Notes under the pieces: generated by a model
Seen by the model: the letters and a program-made list of their open reading frames with translations, nothing else
What the model was told of the DNA's origin: nothing
Databases searched by the model: none
Part shown: piece by piece, positions 1 through 8,824 of the stretch
Layout: every line of letters starts with the position of its first letter
Position numbering within the stretch: position 1 is the first letter of the stretch
Position numbers and translations under genes: made by a program
Source of the DNA: an uncultured Clostridia bacterium
GTDB lineage: Bacteria > Bacillota > Clostridia > Oscillospirales > UBA644
Assembly (NCBI GenBank): GCA_944382895.1
Contig: CALWNV010000005.1
Span: 1-49,682 of the forward strand
DNA: 49,682 nt
Reading direction: 5' to 3'

Positions 1-25
1 CTTTTTATGTTTTGTCAGAATTTGT

Positions 26-1648
26 TTATTTTTCCTGAGAATAATCTTTTGCCGCTTTTATAAATTCTCTGAAAAGCGGATGAGCTCTGTTAGGACGTGA
101 GCGAAGCTCCGGATGGAACTGAACTCCCACAAACCATCTGTGTTTAGGTATTTCAATTATCTCAACGAGTTTTTCATCAGGGGAAAGCCCCGCAAATACC
201 ATTCCGTTTTCTTTACATACTTCACGATATAAATTTGCAAATTCATATCTGTGACGGTGTCTTTCATATATAAGAGGAACGTTTTCATAGGCACGGGAGG
301 ATATAGTCCCGTTTGTAAGTTTACACGGATAAAGCCCTAAACGCATGGTCCCGCCTTTATCCGAAATATTTTTTTGATCCGGCATTATGTCTATTACTCC
401 GTGTGATGTACCTGTATCTATTTCTGTGGAATTGGCATCTGTATAACCGAGTATATTTCTTGCAAACTCTATTACAGCCATCTGCATTCCCAAACATATA
501 CCGAAAAATGGAATGTTGTTTGTTCTGGCGTAGCGTACGGCTTCAATCTTCCCTTCAATCCCTCGGTCACCAAAGCCTCCCGGTACCAGTATTCCGTCCG
601 CGTCACTTAAATATTTATCGGCGTTTTCACGAGTCAGGTCTTCAGACTGTATCCAGTCTATAGATATGTTTATATCGTTTTCAAATCCTCCATGACGAAG
701 AGCTTCTGCTAAAGAAATATATGCGTCACGCATTTCAACATATTTTCCTACAAGCGCAATTTTAACACATTTATCAGCGGACATGATTTTATGGATCTTA
801 TCTATCAGATGTTTCCATTCTGTTAGATCCGGGGTGTTCTTTTCGAGATTAAGGCGTTTACAGACAACATTTCCTAACCCTTCTTTTTCAAGCATTAAAG
901 GCACTTCATAAAGGGTTGACGCGGTCATGTTTTGAATAACTGCTTCTTCTGGAACATTGCAGAAAAGTGCGATTTTTTCGCGTCCTTCCTGTGGAATTTC
1001 TATTTCTGTCCGGCAAACGATGACATCAGGCTGAATACCTATTGATAAAAGCTCTTTTACGCTGTGCTGCGTAGGTTTTGTTTTTAATTCATTGGAGCCA
1101 GATATATACGGAAGAAGTGTAACATGTATATACATACAGTTTTCTGCTCCGACCATGTTTTTTACCTGACGTATTGCTTCAAGATAAGGAAGGCTTTCAA
1201 TGTCTCCGACAGTTCCGCCGATTTCCGTTATTACTATATCAGTATTTGTCGCTTTAGCAACGTTGAAGACATTGGCTTTTATTTCATTTGTGACATGAGG
1301 GATTACTTGTACTGTTTTCCCAAGATATTCGCCCCGGCGTTCTTTTGAAATTACAGACCAATATATTTTGCCTGTGGTTATGCTGCTGTCAACGGTCAGA
1401 TTTTCATCAATAAATCTTTCGTAATGACCTAAATCAAGATCAGTTTCGGCTCCGTCATCAGTAACAAAAACTTCGCCATGTTGGTATGGGCTCATGGTCC
1501 CGGGATCAACATTGAGATAAGGATCAAATTTCTGAACGGTAACTTTATATCCTCTTGCTTTAAGAAGTCTGCCTAAAGAAGCTGCGGTAATCCCTTTCCC
1601 CAGGCCGGAAACAACCCCTCCGGTGACAAATATATATTTTGTGCTCAT
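26..1648 (-). CDS. pyrG: CTP synthase
   Basis: CTP synthase converts UTP to CTP with ATP and glutamine, the last de novo pyrimidine nucleotide step, in the cytoplasm. The 540 residues match the usual family length. The synthetase domain begins with the P-loop-like [12 protein letters not shown] (residues 8-19). The C-terminal class I glutamine amidotransferase domain shows the nucleophile in GICLGMQ (Cys385) and the His512/Glu514 pair in FHPEL. The open frame runs 47 codons further upstream, but GGAGGG sits 6 bases before the ATG at 1648, and the family N-terminus (KYIFVTGG) starts here. A perfect consensus promoter lies just upstream. The gene stands alone, and its terminator would lie beyond the window edge. 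Confidence 0.97.
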   Translation of the reverse strand: MSTKYIFVTGGVVSGLGKGITAASLGRLLKARGYKVTVQKFDPYLNVDPGTMSPYQHGEVFVTDDGAETDLDLGHYERFIDENLTVDSSITTGKIYWSVISKERRGEYLGKTVQVIPHVTNEIKANVFNVAKATNTDIVITEIGGTVGDIESLPYLEAIRQVKNMVGAENCMYIHVTLLPYISGSNELKTKPTQHSVKELLSIGIQPDVIVCRTEIEIPQEGREKIALFCNVPEEAVIQNMTASTLYEVPLMLEKEGLGNVVCKRLNLEKNTPDLTEWKHLIDKIHKIMSADKCVKIALVGKYVEMRDAYISLAEALRHGGFENDINISIDWIQSEDLTRENADKYLSDADGILVPGGFGDRGIEGKIEAVRYARTNNIPFFGICLGMQMAVIEFARNILGYTDANSTEIDTGTSHGVIDIMPDQKNISDKGGTMRLGLYPCKLTNGTISSRAYENVPLIYERHRHRYEFANLYREVCKENGMVFAGLSPDEKLVEIIEIPKHRWFVGVQFHPELRSRPNRAHPLFREFIKAAKDYSQEK

Positions 1649-1682
1649 GATACACCCTCCATAAACTATCACATCAAAATAT

Positions 1683-1711
1683 ATTATACTATATACGGAA
1701 ACGTATGTCAA
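1683..1711 (-). promoter_or_regulatory. sigma-A promoter of pyrG
   Basis: On the minus strand, TTGACA (1706-1711) and TATAAT (1683-1688) are separated by exactly 17 bases. The predicted transcript start near 1676 leaves a leader of only about 30 bases. The spacer holds an inverted repeat, ATACG-GAAA-CGTAT (1693-1706), a possible operator. Confidence 0.8.
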
Positions 1712-1802
1712 TAAGAAAATAAAAAAAATATCCGATAGATTTTTATATGTTTGGGTGTGTTGTTTATGAATATGTAAAATGGACATCACGATGTTTTTAT
1801 AT

Positions 1803-1842
1803 GGAAAAGAGACTCTGACTTTCGGTCAAAGCCTCTTCGTAA
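1803..1842 (-). terminator. probable terminator of the small Cys-rich peptide gene
   Basis: A hairpin with arms AAGAGGCTTTGAC and GTCAGAGTCTCTT pairs fully only when read as minus-strand RNA, where two positions become G-U wobbles; on the plus strand they would be A-C mismatches. It follows the stop at 1920 by about 80 bases. The U-tract is weak (CUCUUUUCC). Confidence 0.5.
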
Positions 1843-1919
1843 TGGATTTACCGTTTCACGGAACAATATTTAATCATATAATTATTACTCCGCGCGGGCA
1901 CCTTCCCGATTGCAGCGTA

Positions 1920-2003
1920 TTAGTTGCAGCCAGTGTCTTTGCAGCAGTAAATAATCAATGCGGCAATCATAAGTGTCCAAAAGCAGTAATTGTTATTACA
2001 CAT
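1920..2003 (-). CDS. 27-residue cysteine-rich hydrophobic peptide
   Basis: A very short gene. ATG at 2003 is preceded by a full AGGAGGT ribosome site 10 bases upstream (plus-strand ACCTCCT, 2012-2018). The peptide begins MCNNNYCFW, has a hydrophobic core LMIAALIIY and ends CCKDTGCN, with five cysteines in 27 residues. The layout (Cys/Asn-rich head, one short membrane-like helix, CC motif, polar tail) resembles tiny peptides common in clostridial genomes, some tied to sporulation or the spore coat, but I cannot name a family. It lies between pyrG and mazF. A hairpin follows it, and a sigma-K-like promoter sequence lies about 60 bases upstream. The ribosome site and hairpin support a real gene. 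Confidence 0.6.
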   Translation of the reverse strand: MCNNNYCFWTLMIAALIIYCCKDTGCN

Positions 2004-2037
2004 GTAAAAACTACCTCCTAAGTTAATTCTATCCGTT

Positions 2038-2067
2038 TTGTGAAGAGGTTTCTCCTCGGTATATACT
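2038..2067 (+). promoter_or_regulatory. possible promoter for mazF
   Basis: TTGTGA (2038-2043) and TATACT (2062-2067) are separated by 18 bases, reading toward the toxin gene about 140 bases away. A small inverted repeat GAGG-TTTCT-CCTC lies in the spacer. The -10 overlaps the minus-strand candidate at the same place. Confidence 0.35.
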
Positions 2068-2090
2068 ATGTTTTTCTCTTTTTTTGTGTG
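2062..2090 (-). promoter_or_regulatory. possible sigma-K-like sporulation promoter
   Basis: On the minus strand, CAC is followed after 17 bases by CATAGTATA (2062-2070). This fits the Bacillus sigma-K pattern AC-N16/17-CATANNNTA and points at the 27-residue peptide. The -35 part is very short, so chance matches are common. Confidence 0.3.
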
Positions 2091-2206
2091 CATAAAAAAT
2101 TTTTGAGAATATTCTGTTATTGTAAAAGATTTTTTATACCGTGATTAAAAAATAGGATATTGCGGAAAAATAAAGATAAAGAAAACTTTCGGAGAGTGTT
2201 ATATAA

Positions 2207-2563
2207 ATGACTTCTGTAAAAAGAGGAGATATATATTATGCCGATTTGAGCCCCGTTATAGGGTCGGAACAGGGTGGAATACGTCCTGTCCTGATAGTAC
2301 AGAATGATGTCGGAAATAAACACAGTCCTACAGTTATTGCTGCGGCAATAACTTCAAAGCTGAATAAAGCGAGACTCCCGACTCATATAGAAGTCGACGC
2401 AACATTTTACGGGCTTGCAAAAGATTCGGTTATTTTACTTGAACAAATACGAACCCTTGATAAAAAAAGATTAAAAGAAAAAATGGGGCATTTGGATGCC
2501 GTTGCAATGTATAAGGTAAATAAAGCCTTATCTGTAAGTTTTGGTTTGGATGAAGGGTTGTAA
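2207..2563 (+). CDS. ndoA: type II toxin-antitoxin endoribonuclease, EndoA/MazF family
   Basis: PemK/MazF-fold toxin that cleaves mRNA at short sequence motifs. 118 residues, collinear with Bacillus EndoA. It shows [20 protein letters not shown], then RPVLIVQND with the conserved substrate-binding Arg, [16 protein letters not shown] in the middle, and [17 protein letters not shown] near the end. GGAGAG lies 10 bases before the ATG. The antitoxin (EndoAI/MazE) is normally encoded just upstream, but 2022-2206 has no frame for it and the next gene upstream is on the other strand. The antitoxin may lie elsewhere, or the protein may act alone. A strong hairpin terminator follows, so the gene is monocistronic. 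Confidence 0.92.
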   Translation: MTSVKRGDIYYADLSPVIGSEQGGIRPVLIVQNDVGNKHSPTVIAAAITSKLNKARLPTHIEVDATFYGLAKDSVILLEQIRTLDKKRLKEKMGHLDAVAMYKVNKALSVSFGLDEGL

Positions 2564-2570
2564 ATGATAT

Positions 2571-2613
2571 AAAAAAGCACGCGGACAAATTAACTGTCCG
2601 CGTGCTTTTTTTC
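2571..2613. terminator. strong bidirectional rho-independent terminator
   Basis: A perfect 11-bp stem GCACGCGGACA / TGTCCGCGTGC (2577-2605) with a 7-base loop has six A on the left and seven or more T on the right. It can end transcripts from the convergent mazF (+) and holin-like (-) genes. Confidence 0.93.
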
Positions 2614-2654
2614 TATAAAATGTGAAATGAGGTTGAATTTATTTTGCGGTTGGT

Positions 2655-2858
2655 TCAGAATTTATTAGGATCCGTGGGGTTGTTGAGAATGCCGAGCGTC
2701 GTTAGGATCGCCCCTGCGGCGGTCAAAACCGTATTCCATGTTTCGGATGATATTCCCCACTTAAGAGGAAGGTCAAAGGCAGAAAGCAGCATCCATACCG
2801 CACCTGCGATCGATACCCATGTTGCCCATGACCGAAAGCGAAGAAGAAAATTTTTCAC
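2655..2858 (-). CDS. small holin-like membrane protein (phi LC3-type)
   Basis: A 67-residue protein resembling phage phi LC3-type holins. It has a basic start (NFLLRFRSWATW), a first membrane segment (VSIAGAVWMLLSAFDLPL), a second (NTVLTAAGAILTTLGIL) and the typical tail NNPTDPNKF. Holins of this type form membrane pores that release cell-wall hydrolases. The start is GTG at 2858, with a GAGGG site rather far (15 bases) upstream. No other phage gene is nearby (no amidase, tail or integrase), so this is either a phage remnant or a domesticated host gene, perhaps for lysis or protein release. The gene ends facing mazF across the shared terminator. Confidence 0.65.
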   Translation of the reverse strand: MKNFLLRFRSWATWVSIAGAVWMLLSAFDLPLKWGISSETWNTVLTAAGAILTTLGILNNPTDPNKF

Positions 2859-2900
2859 TTTGTTTTACACCGTCCCTCTTTATAATATATTCACAACATT

Positions 2901-2949
2901 AAAAAACACCACAAATTATTAAGACGTGTTTTTACATAGGTGTTTTTTT
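2901..2949 (-). terminator. possible terminator of the proBA-HD operon
   Basis: AAAAAACACC (2901-2910) and GGTGTTTTTT (2939-2948) pair perfectly over 10 bp, but the loop of about 28 bases is large. It lies just after the HD gene stop (2980), before the holin-like gene. Confidence 0.45.
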
Positions 2950-2979
2950 ATTTTAAGGGAAGATGTATCAATTCAAATA

Positions 2980-3579
2980 TTATTCCGCTGTTTCCTCATC
3001 AAGATATGATGAAATCAAATCCGCGACATAAAAAAGCAGTGTTTGCGGGAATTGTTCGTTTACTTGTTTCAAAAGATTTTTATATTCATAGTCTTCTCCT
3101 CCATAAGGACCCATGTGGTAGAATATTGTAAGCTCTTCAAGGAATTTTAGTGAAACATAACTTCTGATAATCCTTATGGAGCGTGATGAGTGGGGCAGGG
3201 GAATAGACGGATTTTTCATATTTGACCATACTTCATATGTTTGCCATTTTCCGTCGACTTTACGGTTCCTGTCTTCTTTTACATAAAAATTACATTTACA
3301 CAGATCGTGCAGCAGCGCGCATATTATTATACTGTCTTCGTCCATTTGTACGCCTTTTGCATCAAGCATTATTTGAAAATTTTCATAAACATTAAGGCTA
3401 TGCTCTAAAAGACCGCCTTCAAAGTTGTTATGGAACTTGGTTGACGCGGGGGCGGTAAAGAAATCTGTACGTGTTTCAAGGTATTCAATAAGTTCTTTTA
3501 TACCTTTTCTTCCGGTTGATATCAGAAGATCGATATATTCTTTTTTGAGAGCTTCTAATTTCTCTTCAGGGAATGTCAT
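2980..3579 (-). CDS. HD-domain protein (putative phosphohydrolase)
   Basis: A 199-residue HD superfamily protein. Metal ligands are visible as LLEHS (His60), LLHDLCK (His91-Asp92) and a late YVADLIS (Asp near 187), the usual H...HD...D pattern of phosphohydrolases acting on nucleotides or phosphoesters. The substrate cannot be told. Aromatic and His residues follow (IFYHMGPYGGEDYEY). It is the last gene of the minus-strand operon. Its ATG is 2 bases after the proA stop and has its own AAGGAG site, so it is co-transcribed with proline synthesis genes. No signal peptide or membrane segment is seen. Confidence 0.8.
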   Translation of the reverse strand: MTFPEEKLEALKKEYIDLLISTGRKGIKELIEYLETRTDFFTAPASTKFHNNFEGGLLEHSLNVYENFQIMLDAKGVQMDEDSIIICALLHDLCKCNFYVKEDRNRKVDGKWQTYEVWSNMKNPSIPLPHSSRSIRIIRSYVSLKFLEELTIFYHMGPYGGEDYEYKNLLKQVNEQFPQTLLFYVADLISSYLDEETAE

Positions 3580-3581
3580 TG

Positions 3582-4826
3582 CTATCTCCTTATCTGGCCG
3601 TTGCCGTCAATTGTGTATTTTATTGTTGTAAGTTCATTTAGTCCCATCGGGCCGCGCGCATGCATTTTTTGTGTCGATATTCCTATCTCTGCGCCTAACC
3701 CGAAAACATACCCGTCTGTGAACCTTGTTGACGCGTTTACATAAACGGCTGCGGAGTCTACCTTTCTTTTAAACAGTTCGGCATTTTTATAGCTTTCGGT
3801 TATGATGGCGTCACTGTGATGCGTTCCGTATTTATTTATGTGCGCGATCGCTTCGTCAATGTTCTGAACGATTTTTACGGAGATTATGTAGTCAAGGAAT
3901 TCAGTATAAAAATCTTCATCTGTCGCGGGTACGCAAGGGATGATTTCAAGCGTTTTTTTACATCCTCGTATTTCTACTCCTTTTTCGTCCAGCCTGTTCT
4001 TGATTTCCGGTAAAAATGTTTTCGCTATATTTTTATGTACAAGTAAGCTTTCAGCAGCGTTGCATACTGATGGGCGTTGTGTTTTTGCGTTGAAAACTAT
4101 ATCAGCAGCCATTTTTTGATCGCAGCCGTCGTCTGCGTATATATGACAATTCCCTGTCCCGGTTTCTACCACAGGTATTTTTGAATTTTCCACAACTGAG
4201 CGGATGAGCCCTGCGCCACCTCTTGGAATAAGAACATCTACATATTCAGAAAGACGCATGAGTTCGGTCGCGGTTTCTCGGGATGTATCTTCTATGAGCT
4301 GAATGGCGTTTTTCGTGATTCCTGTGTTTTTGATAGCGTCCTGCATCGTCTTTGTAATGGCGATATTTGAATGAATCGCTTCTTTCCCGCCGCGTAAGAT
4401 AACAGAGTTCCCTGATTTCAGGGTAAGGGCGGCCGCGTCCGCTGTTACGTTCGGACGAGCTTCATAGATTATTGCTATTACGCCGAGAGGGACTCGGATC
4501 TTATTTATTCTAAGACCGTCCGTATTTACTGTTCCGTGCAAACATTCTCCTATCGGGTCGGGAAGAGCCGCTATCTGTAAAACACCTTCGGCAATACTGT
4601 CAATTCGTTCCTGTGTAAGGCGAAGCCGGTCTATCATCGCTGATTTTATTCCATTTTGCTCGGCTTTCTCAATATCTTTTTTATTTTCCTCAAGGATAAA
4701 AGAGTTATTCTTTCGCAAACTTTCAGCAATTGCTCGAAGCGCAGTATTTTTATCGTTTTGAGAAAGCAATGCTGTTTCGTATGATGCAACTTTAGCGGCG
4801 GCGCCTATTTCCGATAGTGTTTTCAT
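3582..4826 (-). CDS. proA: gamma-glutamyl phosphate reductase
   Basis: Second step of proline synthesis: NADPH-dependent reduction of gamma-glutamyl phosphate to glutamate semialdehyde. 414 residues, the normal length. An aldehyde-dehydrogenase-like fold with the catalytic cysteine in [13 protein letters not shown] (Cys255). The conserved substrate region [19 protein letters not shown] (113-130) and [12 protein letters not shown] (139-150) are present. The start overlaps the proB stop as ATGA (4823-4826), with AAGGAG upstream, giving translational coupling to the kinase that makes its unstable substrate. A proC gene for the last step is not in the window. Confidence 0.96.
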   Translation of the reverse strand: MKTLSEIGAAAKVASYETALLSQNDKNTALRAIAESLRKNNSFILEENKKDIEKAEQNGIKSAMIDRLRLTQERIDSIAEGVLQIAALPDPIGECLHGTVNTDGLRINKIRVPLGVIAIIYEARPNVTADAAALTLKSGNSVILRGGKEAIHSNIAITKTMQDAIKNTGITKNAIQLIEDTSRETATELMRLSEYVDVLIPRGGAGLIRSVVENSKIPVVETGTGNCHIYADDGCDQKMAADIVFNAKTQRPSVCNAAESLLVHKNIAKTFLPEIKNRLDEKGVEIRGCKKTLEIIPCVPATDEDFYTEFLDYIISVKIVQNIDEAIAHINKYGTHHSDAIITESYKNAELFKRKVDSAAVYVNASTRFTDGYVFGLGAEIGISTQKMHARGPMGLNELTTIKYTIDGNGQIRR

Positions 4827-5599
4827 TTATTCTTCTCCTTTGCGCAAAAAAGCGTTCCCACTTGTTTGTTTTCTAAAATATCATAAAGTATTTCGGGATT
4901 TTTTCCATATGCAACATATACAGGTATCCCTTTCTCCGTTGCGGTCTTCGCGGCGTATATTTTTGTTATCATGCCTCCGGTCCCTACATTTGAAGAAGTC
5001 CCTTGTGCAAGTGAAATGATTTTTTCGGTTATTTCTTCAACGATGTAAATAGGTTTCGCATCCGGGTTTTTTTTGGGATCACTGTCATACATATTATGAA
5101 TATCGCTTAGAATTATAAGTAAGTCCGCTTCTATGCAGGTCGCTACGATTGCTGAAAGAGTGTCGTTGTCGCCAAATTTTATCTCCTCGACTTCAACGCT
5201 GTCGTTTTCGTTTACGATGGGAATACAGTTGTATGAAAGCAATGCATTGAATGTATTGATTACGTTTTCACGACGACGAGGTTCTTCTGTTGCGTCTTTT
5301 GTAAGCAGTATTTGACCTACATTATAACCATAATCCGAAAACATTTTGTCATATATTGCCATGAGTTCACTTTGTCCCACTGAGGCAACCGCCTGTTTTT
5401 TCGGGGTTGATGACGGCTTTCTGTCTAATCCGAGCTTTGTCCTTCCTACGGCCATCGCTCCGGATGATACGAGAATTATTTCATGTCCTCTGTTTTTTAT
5501 GTCAGACATGGCTCTTACAAGACGTTCAATGGTACGTAGATTGAGTTTCCCTGTCGAATGCGTGAGAGTGGAGGATCCGATTTTTATTACGATTCTCAT
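4823..5599 (-). CDS. proB: glutamate 5-kinase, short form
   Basis: Phosphorylates L-glutamate to gamma-glutamyl phosphate, the first step of proline synthesis. 258 residues covering only the amino-acid-kinase domain: [10 protein letters not shown] at the start, [12 protein letters not shown] near 42-53, NENDSV near 135, and the nucleotide loop VGTGGMITK near 205. The C-terminal PUA domain of enterobacterial ProB (total about 367 residues) is absent, as in several Gram-positive enzymes. AGGGG precedes the ATG. The gene lies 11 bases after the deacetylase stop and overlaps proA by 4 bases. Confidence 0.95.
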   Translation of the reverse strand: MRIVIKIGSSTLTHSTGKLNLRTIERLVRAMSDIKNRGHEIILVSSGAMAVGRTKLGLDRKPSSTPKKQAVASVGQSELMAIYDKMFSDYGYNVGQILLTKDATEEPRRRENVINTFNALLSYNCIPIVNENDSVEVEEIKFGDNDTLSAIVATCIEADLLIILSDIHNMYDSDPKKNPDAKPIYIVEEITEKIISLAQGTSSNVGTGGMITKIYAAKTATEKGIPVYVAYGKNPEILYDILENKQVGTLFCAKEKNK

Positions 5600-5610
5600 T
5601 AAAAAACCCC

Positions 5611-6516
5611 TTAATTTGTTCTTTGTATATATGCGTAACCGCCGGGTTGCATGGGTTCAAAAGCAAAGTTTAGTTCTTTAAGAGCCGCAATAACTCCCGG
5701 AAGTGCCGCCGCAGATTTTTCTTTATTATGCATAAGGACGAGGGCAGTTTTATATGTAGAGCCCAGTTTTGATGCGGCTGTTGTCTTGAGCTCTGACACA
5801 ATACTTTCAGCTGTTGTTTTAGAGCTCCAGTCATTGGTATCAATATTCCAGTCTGACACAAAAATTCCTCTTGAGTCAAGTTCTTCCATTATTTGACGAA
5901 AAACATCTGCAGAGCCTCCGTATTTTTCACAAAAGCTTTTTGCAGAAGCCGTTCCGCTCGGAAGCCGTATAAGATTGATTTTTGTTCCGCTTTTTTCTTC
6001 AAGTATTGTTATCGCTTTGTCAAGATCATTGAAAAAAGCCTCTTTGCTTGAATATATTTCTGCGTAGTCATGCGAATATGAGTGTACGGCTATGACATGA
6101 CCTTCATCCACTATACGTTTTAGAACGCTGTCATAGACGCTTGTCCCATCAAGTTGTCTGGCATTACAGTAAAATGTAGCTTTGATATTGTTTTGCTTCA
6201 AAATATCTAATATATCATCAGTATATTTAGACGGTCCGTCATCAAATGTAAGAAATGCGGTCGGGTTTTTTTTGTAATATACGGTGATTCTTAATTGATC
6301 ATACTCTTTTTGAAGATTGTCAAGGATTTTTTTTGCTTCTTCGGTTTCTGTTTTTATGCCGGAAATTTCTTGTGAAAGTGTTTGCGTTCTTTCGTTTATA
6401 ATAGTGATATCTTCATTTATTTCTTTTATAGAATTGTCGGTACTTGATATAAAAACACCGAGGAGTATACAGCATATTATCATTATTGAAGTGATTATAA
6501 GATAAATAAACTTCAT
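5611..6516 (-). CDS. membrane-anchored polysaccharide deacetylase (NodB-type)
   Basis: A 301-residue carbohydrate esterase family 4-like protein held at the outer membrane face by an N-terminal helix (residues 3-24). A coiled coil follows (about 28-80), then a NodB domain. The NodB motifs are visible: TFDDGPS (90-96), metal-binding HSYSH (145-149), RLPSG (motif 3), DWNIDTNDW (motif 4) and LVLMHN (motif 5 His). Such enzymes remove acetyl groups from peptidoglycan or other surface glycans. The C-terminus ends PMQPGGYAYIQRTN. It sits between a small membrane coiled-coil gene and proB with an 11-base gap, so it is part of one operon. The link to proline synthesis may be positional only. Confidence 0.88.
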   Translation of the reverse strand: MKFIYLIITSIMIICCILLGVFISSTDNSIKEINEDITIINERTQTLSQEISGIKTETEEAKKILDNLQKEYDQLRITVYYKKNPTAFLTFDDGPSKYTDDILDILKQNNIKATFYCNARQLDGTSVYDSVLKRIVDEGHVIAVHSYSHDYAEIYSSKEAFFNDLDKAITILEEKSGTKINLIRLPSGTASAKSFCEKYGGSADVFRQIMEELDSRGIFVSDWNIDTNDWSSKTTAESIVSELKTTAASKLGSTYKTALVLMHNKEKSAAALPGVIAALKELNFAFEPMQPGGYAYIQRTN

Positions 6517-6545
6517 TTTAACCTCATATAATTTCTTTTCGTGTT

Positions 6546-6908
6546 TTAATCGCGGAGATCATCTATTTGTTTTTTTAGGTTTTCGGCTTCGGTTTTTATT
6601 TTTGCAAGTTCGGATGCCGCGTTGGTTTTTTCTTCAACAAGTTCGGTATATGGTTGATTTACTTCGTTAAAGCTGTTTTCAAGTTTTCTGTATTCGATCC
6701 TTTTTGTTATAAATATTACCGTAAATACAAGGGTCGTTGAAACCGCTAAAAGTGTCAGGGTTGCCATTATAATTGTTCCGATTGTTTTGTTTTTCTTTTT
6801 CCTTTTTTTTACGGGCGGTCGCTGTTGTGACTGCACATTTTTGAAAGTTTTTGTTTTCTGGGTTATCAGAAGTTCAGTCCAATCATCATTATTCACATCA
6901 TGTTTCAT
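6546..6908 (-). CDS. single-pass membrane protein with extracytoplasmic coiled coil, unknown function
   Basis: A 120-residue protein I cannot assign to a family. It has an acidic N-terminus, a very basic stretch (PPVKKRKKKNK), one membrane helix (TIGTIIMATLTLLAVSTTLV...) and a C-terminal coiled coil of about 50 residues. The topology resembles FtsL/DivIC-type or scaffold proteins. The frame extends further upstream, but AGAGGTG just before ATG 6908 marks this start. It is the first gene of the operon with the deacetylase (29-base gap). Both proteins share the layout membrane helix then coiled coil, so the two helices might associate; this is inference. Confidence 0.7.
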   Translation of the reverse strand: MKHDVNNDDWTELLITQKTKTFKNVQSQQRPPVKKRKKKNKTIGTIIMATLTLLAVSTTLVFTVIFITKRIEYRKLENSFNEVNQPYTELVEEKTNAASELAKIKTEAENLKKQIDDLRD

Positions 6909-7019
6909 CCGCGATTCACCTCTTTCTTTGTCATTATTATCGTCTTGAAGTATATTTTTTATTAAAAACACATTATAACTATTTTTTTCAGTAAATCCTT
7001 CCATTTTTCATTAATTATC

Positions 7020-7048
7020 ATTATATCATATATATCGGGTAATTTCAA
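7020..7048 (-). promoter_or_regulatory. promoter of the coiled-coil/deacetylase/proBA/HD operon
   Basis: On the minus strand, TTGAAA (7043-7048) and TATAAT (7020-7025) have a 17-base spacer. Predicted start near 7013, leaving a leader of about 105 bases. Confidence 0.7.
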
Positions 7049-7093
7049 GATTATTCGGTTAAATTATTCTGACAAAAAAGAAAGAAAAGAGTA

Positions 7094-7122
7094 TTGACAA
7101 ATATACTTAAATAATATATAAT
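7094..7122 (+). promoter_or_regulatory. consensus sigma-A promoter of rny
   Basis: TTGACA (7094-7099), 17 bases, TATAAT (7117-7122): a perfect consensus in the divergent region with the minus-strand operon. Predicted start near 7129. Confidence 0.85.
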
Positions 7123-7195
7123 TATATAAGAGTTTGTTTTGACAATTTCCTTATAAATATTCAGAAAACAATATAAAATACAGGAGGTGCTGCAT

Positions 7196-8737
7196 TTGGA
7201 GTACATAATTCCGATTATTGTCGGTGTTGTTATGTTGGCCGTCGGGTTTGCCGTCGGCATTATATACCGTAAACGTATTTCTGAGGCGACAATAGGTTCT
7301 GCTGAGCAAAAAGCCAAAGAAATAGTAAATGATGCGTTGAAAATTGCTGAAACAAAACAAAAAGAGGCTTTGCTTGAAGCGAAAGAAGATATTCATCGCA
7401 GCAGAGCGGAAGCCGAGAAGGAAATAAGAGACAGACGCAATGAGGTTCAGCGTCTGGAAAAAAGAATTATTCAGAAAGAGGAAATTCTTGATAAACGCGC
7501 GGAGCAATATGAAAAAAAGGAAAATATTCTTGCTGACAAAATAAAGGGCGTTGAGGAACTCCAGGCGGAAATTGAGGAAGTTAAAAAAGGAGAGAGAGCT
7601 GTCCTTGAACGCATAAGCGGTATGACAGCCGATCAGGCAAGATCTTATTTGATGTCCACGCTCGAAAACGAACTCAATCATGAACAGGCTGTAATGATCA
7701 AGGAATTTGAAAACAGAACAAAAGAAGAAGCTGACCAGAAGGCTAAGGAAATTATATCGCTTGCTATCCAGAGATGCGCATCGGATCATGTTTCAGAGGC
7801 TACGATTTCAGCCGTACCTCTCCCGAATGATGAGATGAAAGGGCGAATTATAGGGCGTGAGGGGCGAAATATCCGCGCGCTTGAACAGCTTACAGGTGTC
7901 GATCTTATAATTGATGATACTCCGGAGGCGATAACTCTTTCCAGTTTTGATGTCGTCCGCAGAGAAGTCGCTAGAATTGCTCTTGAAAAACTTATACAGG
8001 ATGGTCGTATTCATCCTACGCGTATAGGCGATATGGTTGAAAAAGCGCGCAAAGAAGTTGATCAGACTATAAAAAAAGAAGGAGAAAACGCTGTCTTTAC
8101 GGTAGGTGTACACGGTATTCATCCGGAGCTTGTAAAGCTTTTGGGCCGTCTGCGTTATAGGACATCATTTGGGCAAAATGTGCTTAAGCATTCGATTGAG
8201 GTCGCGCAGATATCCGGGCTTATTGCCGGCGAACTCGGCGTAGATGTGACATCTGCGAAAAGAGCCGGATTGCTGCATGATATAGGTAAGGCTCTTGACC
8301 AGGAAAAAGAGGGATCACATGTTTCCATAGGTGTTGAGGAAGCGAAACGTTATAAAGAAAGTTCCGCGATCGTACATGCGATAGAGGCTCATCACGGGGA
8401 CGTTGAGGTAAAATCTATCCTTGCGGCTATTGTTCAGGCTGCTGATGCGATAAGCGCCGCAAGACCGGGTGCGCGTCGTGAAGATATCGAGAATTATATC
8501 AAACGCCTTGAGAGGCTTGAGGGCCTTGCAAATGATTTTGAAGGCGTAGAAAAAACCTATGCGATACAAGCGGGGCGTGAGATCCGTGTTATGGTTAGAC
8601 CTGAAGAAGTTTCAGACGATTCGATGATCATCCTCGCTCGTAATATTGCAAATAAGATAGAGCAGGAGCTTGAATATCCAGGGCAAATAAAGGTTAATGT
8701 TATAAGAGAGAATCGTGCTGTTGAATACGCAAAATAA
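7196..8737 (+). CDS. rny: ribonuclease Y
   Basis: Membrane-anchored endoribonuclease that starts mRNA decay in Gram-positive bacteria. 513 residues: N-terminal membrane helix (about 2-24), a long charged coiled coil (about 30-190), a KH RNA-binding domain with [13 protein letters not shown] (from about 218) and an HD domain with catalytic [10 protein letters not shown] (His361-Asp362), followed by the HHGDVE region. I place the start at TTG 7196, 8 bases after AGGAGG (7182-7187); the longer GTG start would lie inside that ribosome site. A consensus promoter and a following terminator frame it as a single-gene unit. Confidence 0.96.
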   Translation: MEYIIPIIVGVVMLAVGFAVGIIYRKRISEATIGSAEQKAKEIVNDALKIAETKQKEALLEAKEDIHRSRAEAEKEIRDRRNEVQRLEKRIIQKEEILDKRAEQYEKKENILADKIKGVEELQAEIEEVKKGERAVLERISGMTADQARSYLMSTLENELNHEQAVMIKEFENRTKEEADQKAKEIISLAIQRCASDHVSEATISAVPLPNDEMKGRIIGREGRNIRALEQLTGVDLIIDDTPEAITLSSFDVVRREVARIALEKLIQDGRIHPTRIGDMVEKARKEVDQTIKKEGENAVFTVGVHGIHPELVKLLGRLRYRTSFGQNVLKHSIEVAQISGLIAGELGVDVTSAKRAGLLHDIGKALDQEKEGSHVSIGVEEAKRYKESSAIVHAIEAHHGDVEVKSILAAIVQAADAISAARPGARREDIENYIKRLERLEGLANDFEGVEKTYAIQAGREIRVMVRPEEVSDDSMIILARNIANKIEQELEYPGQIKVNVIRENRAVEYAK

Positions 8738-8768
8738 GTTCTATTTCGGTATATGATTTTAATTAAAA

Positions 8769-8803
8769 GAAGGCGTCGTTTACCATGACGCCTTTAATTT
8801 TTC
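8769..8803 (+). terminator. terminator after rny
   Basis: Stem AAGGCGTC / GACGCCTT (8770-8794) with a 9-base loop, followed by TTAATTTTT. It lies about 30 bases after the rny stop. Confidence 0.8.
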
Positions 8804-8824
8804 CAAATAATTCAAAAACATGTC

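Noticed and set aside
1649-1789. N-terminal extension of pyrG
   Set aside because: The added residues cross the promoter and ribosome site and do not match the family start.
1779-2021. 80-codon plus-strand frame
   Set aside because: No ribosome site; it is antisense to the small Cys-rich peptide gene and its terminator.
7151-7789. 212-codon minus-strand frame opposite rny
   Set aside because: Shadow of the rny coiled-coil coding strand; low-complexity Phe/Leu-rich product and no ribosome site.
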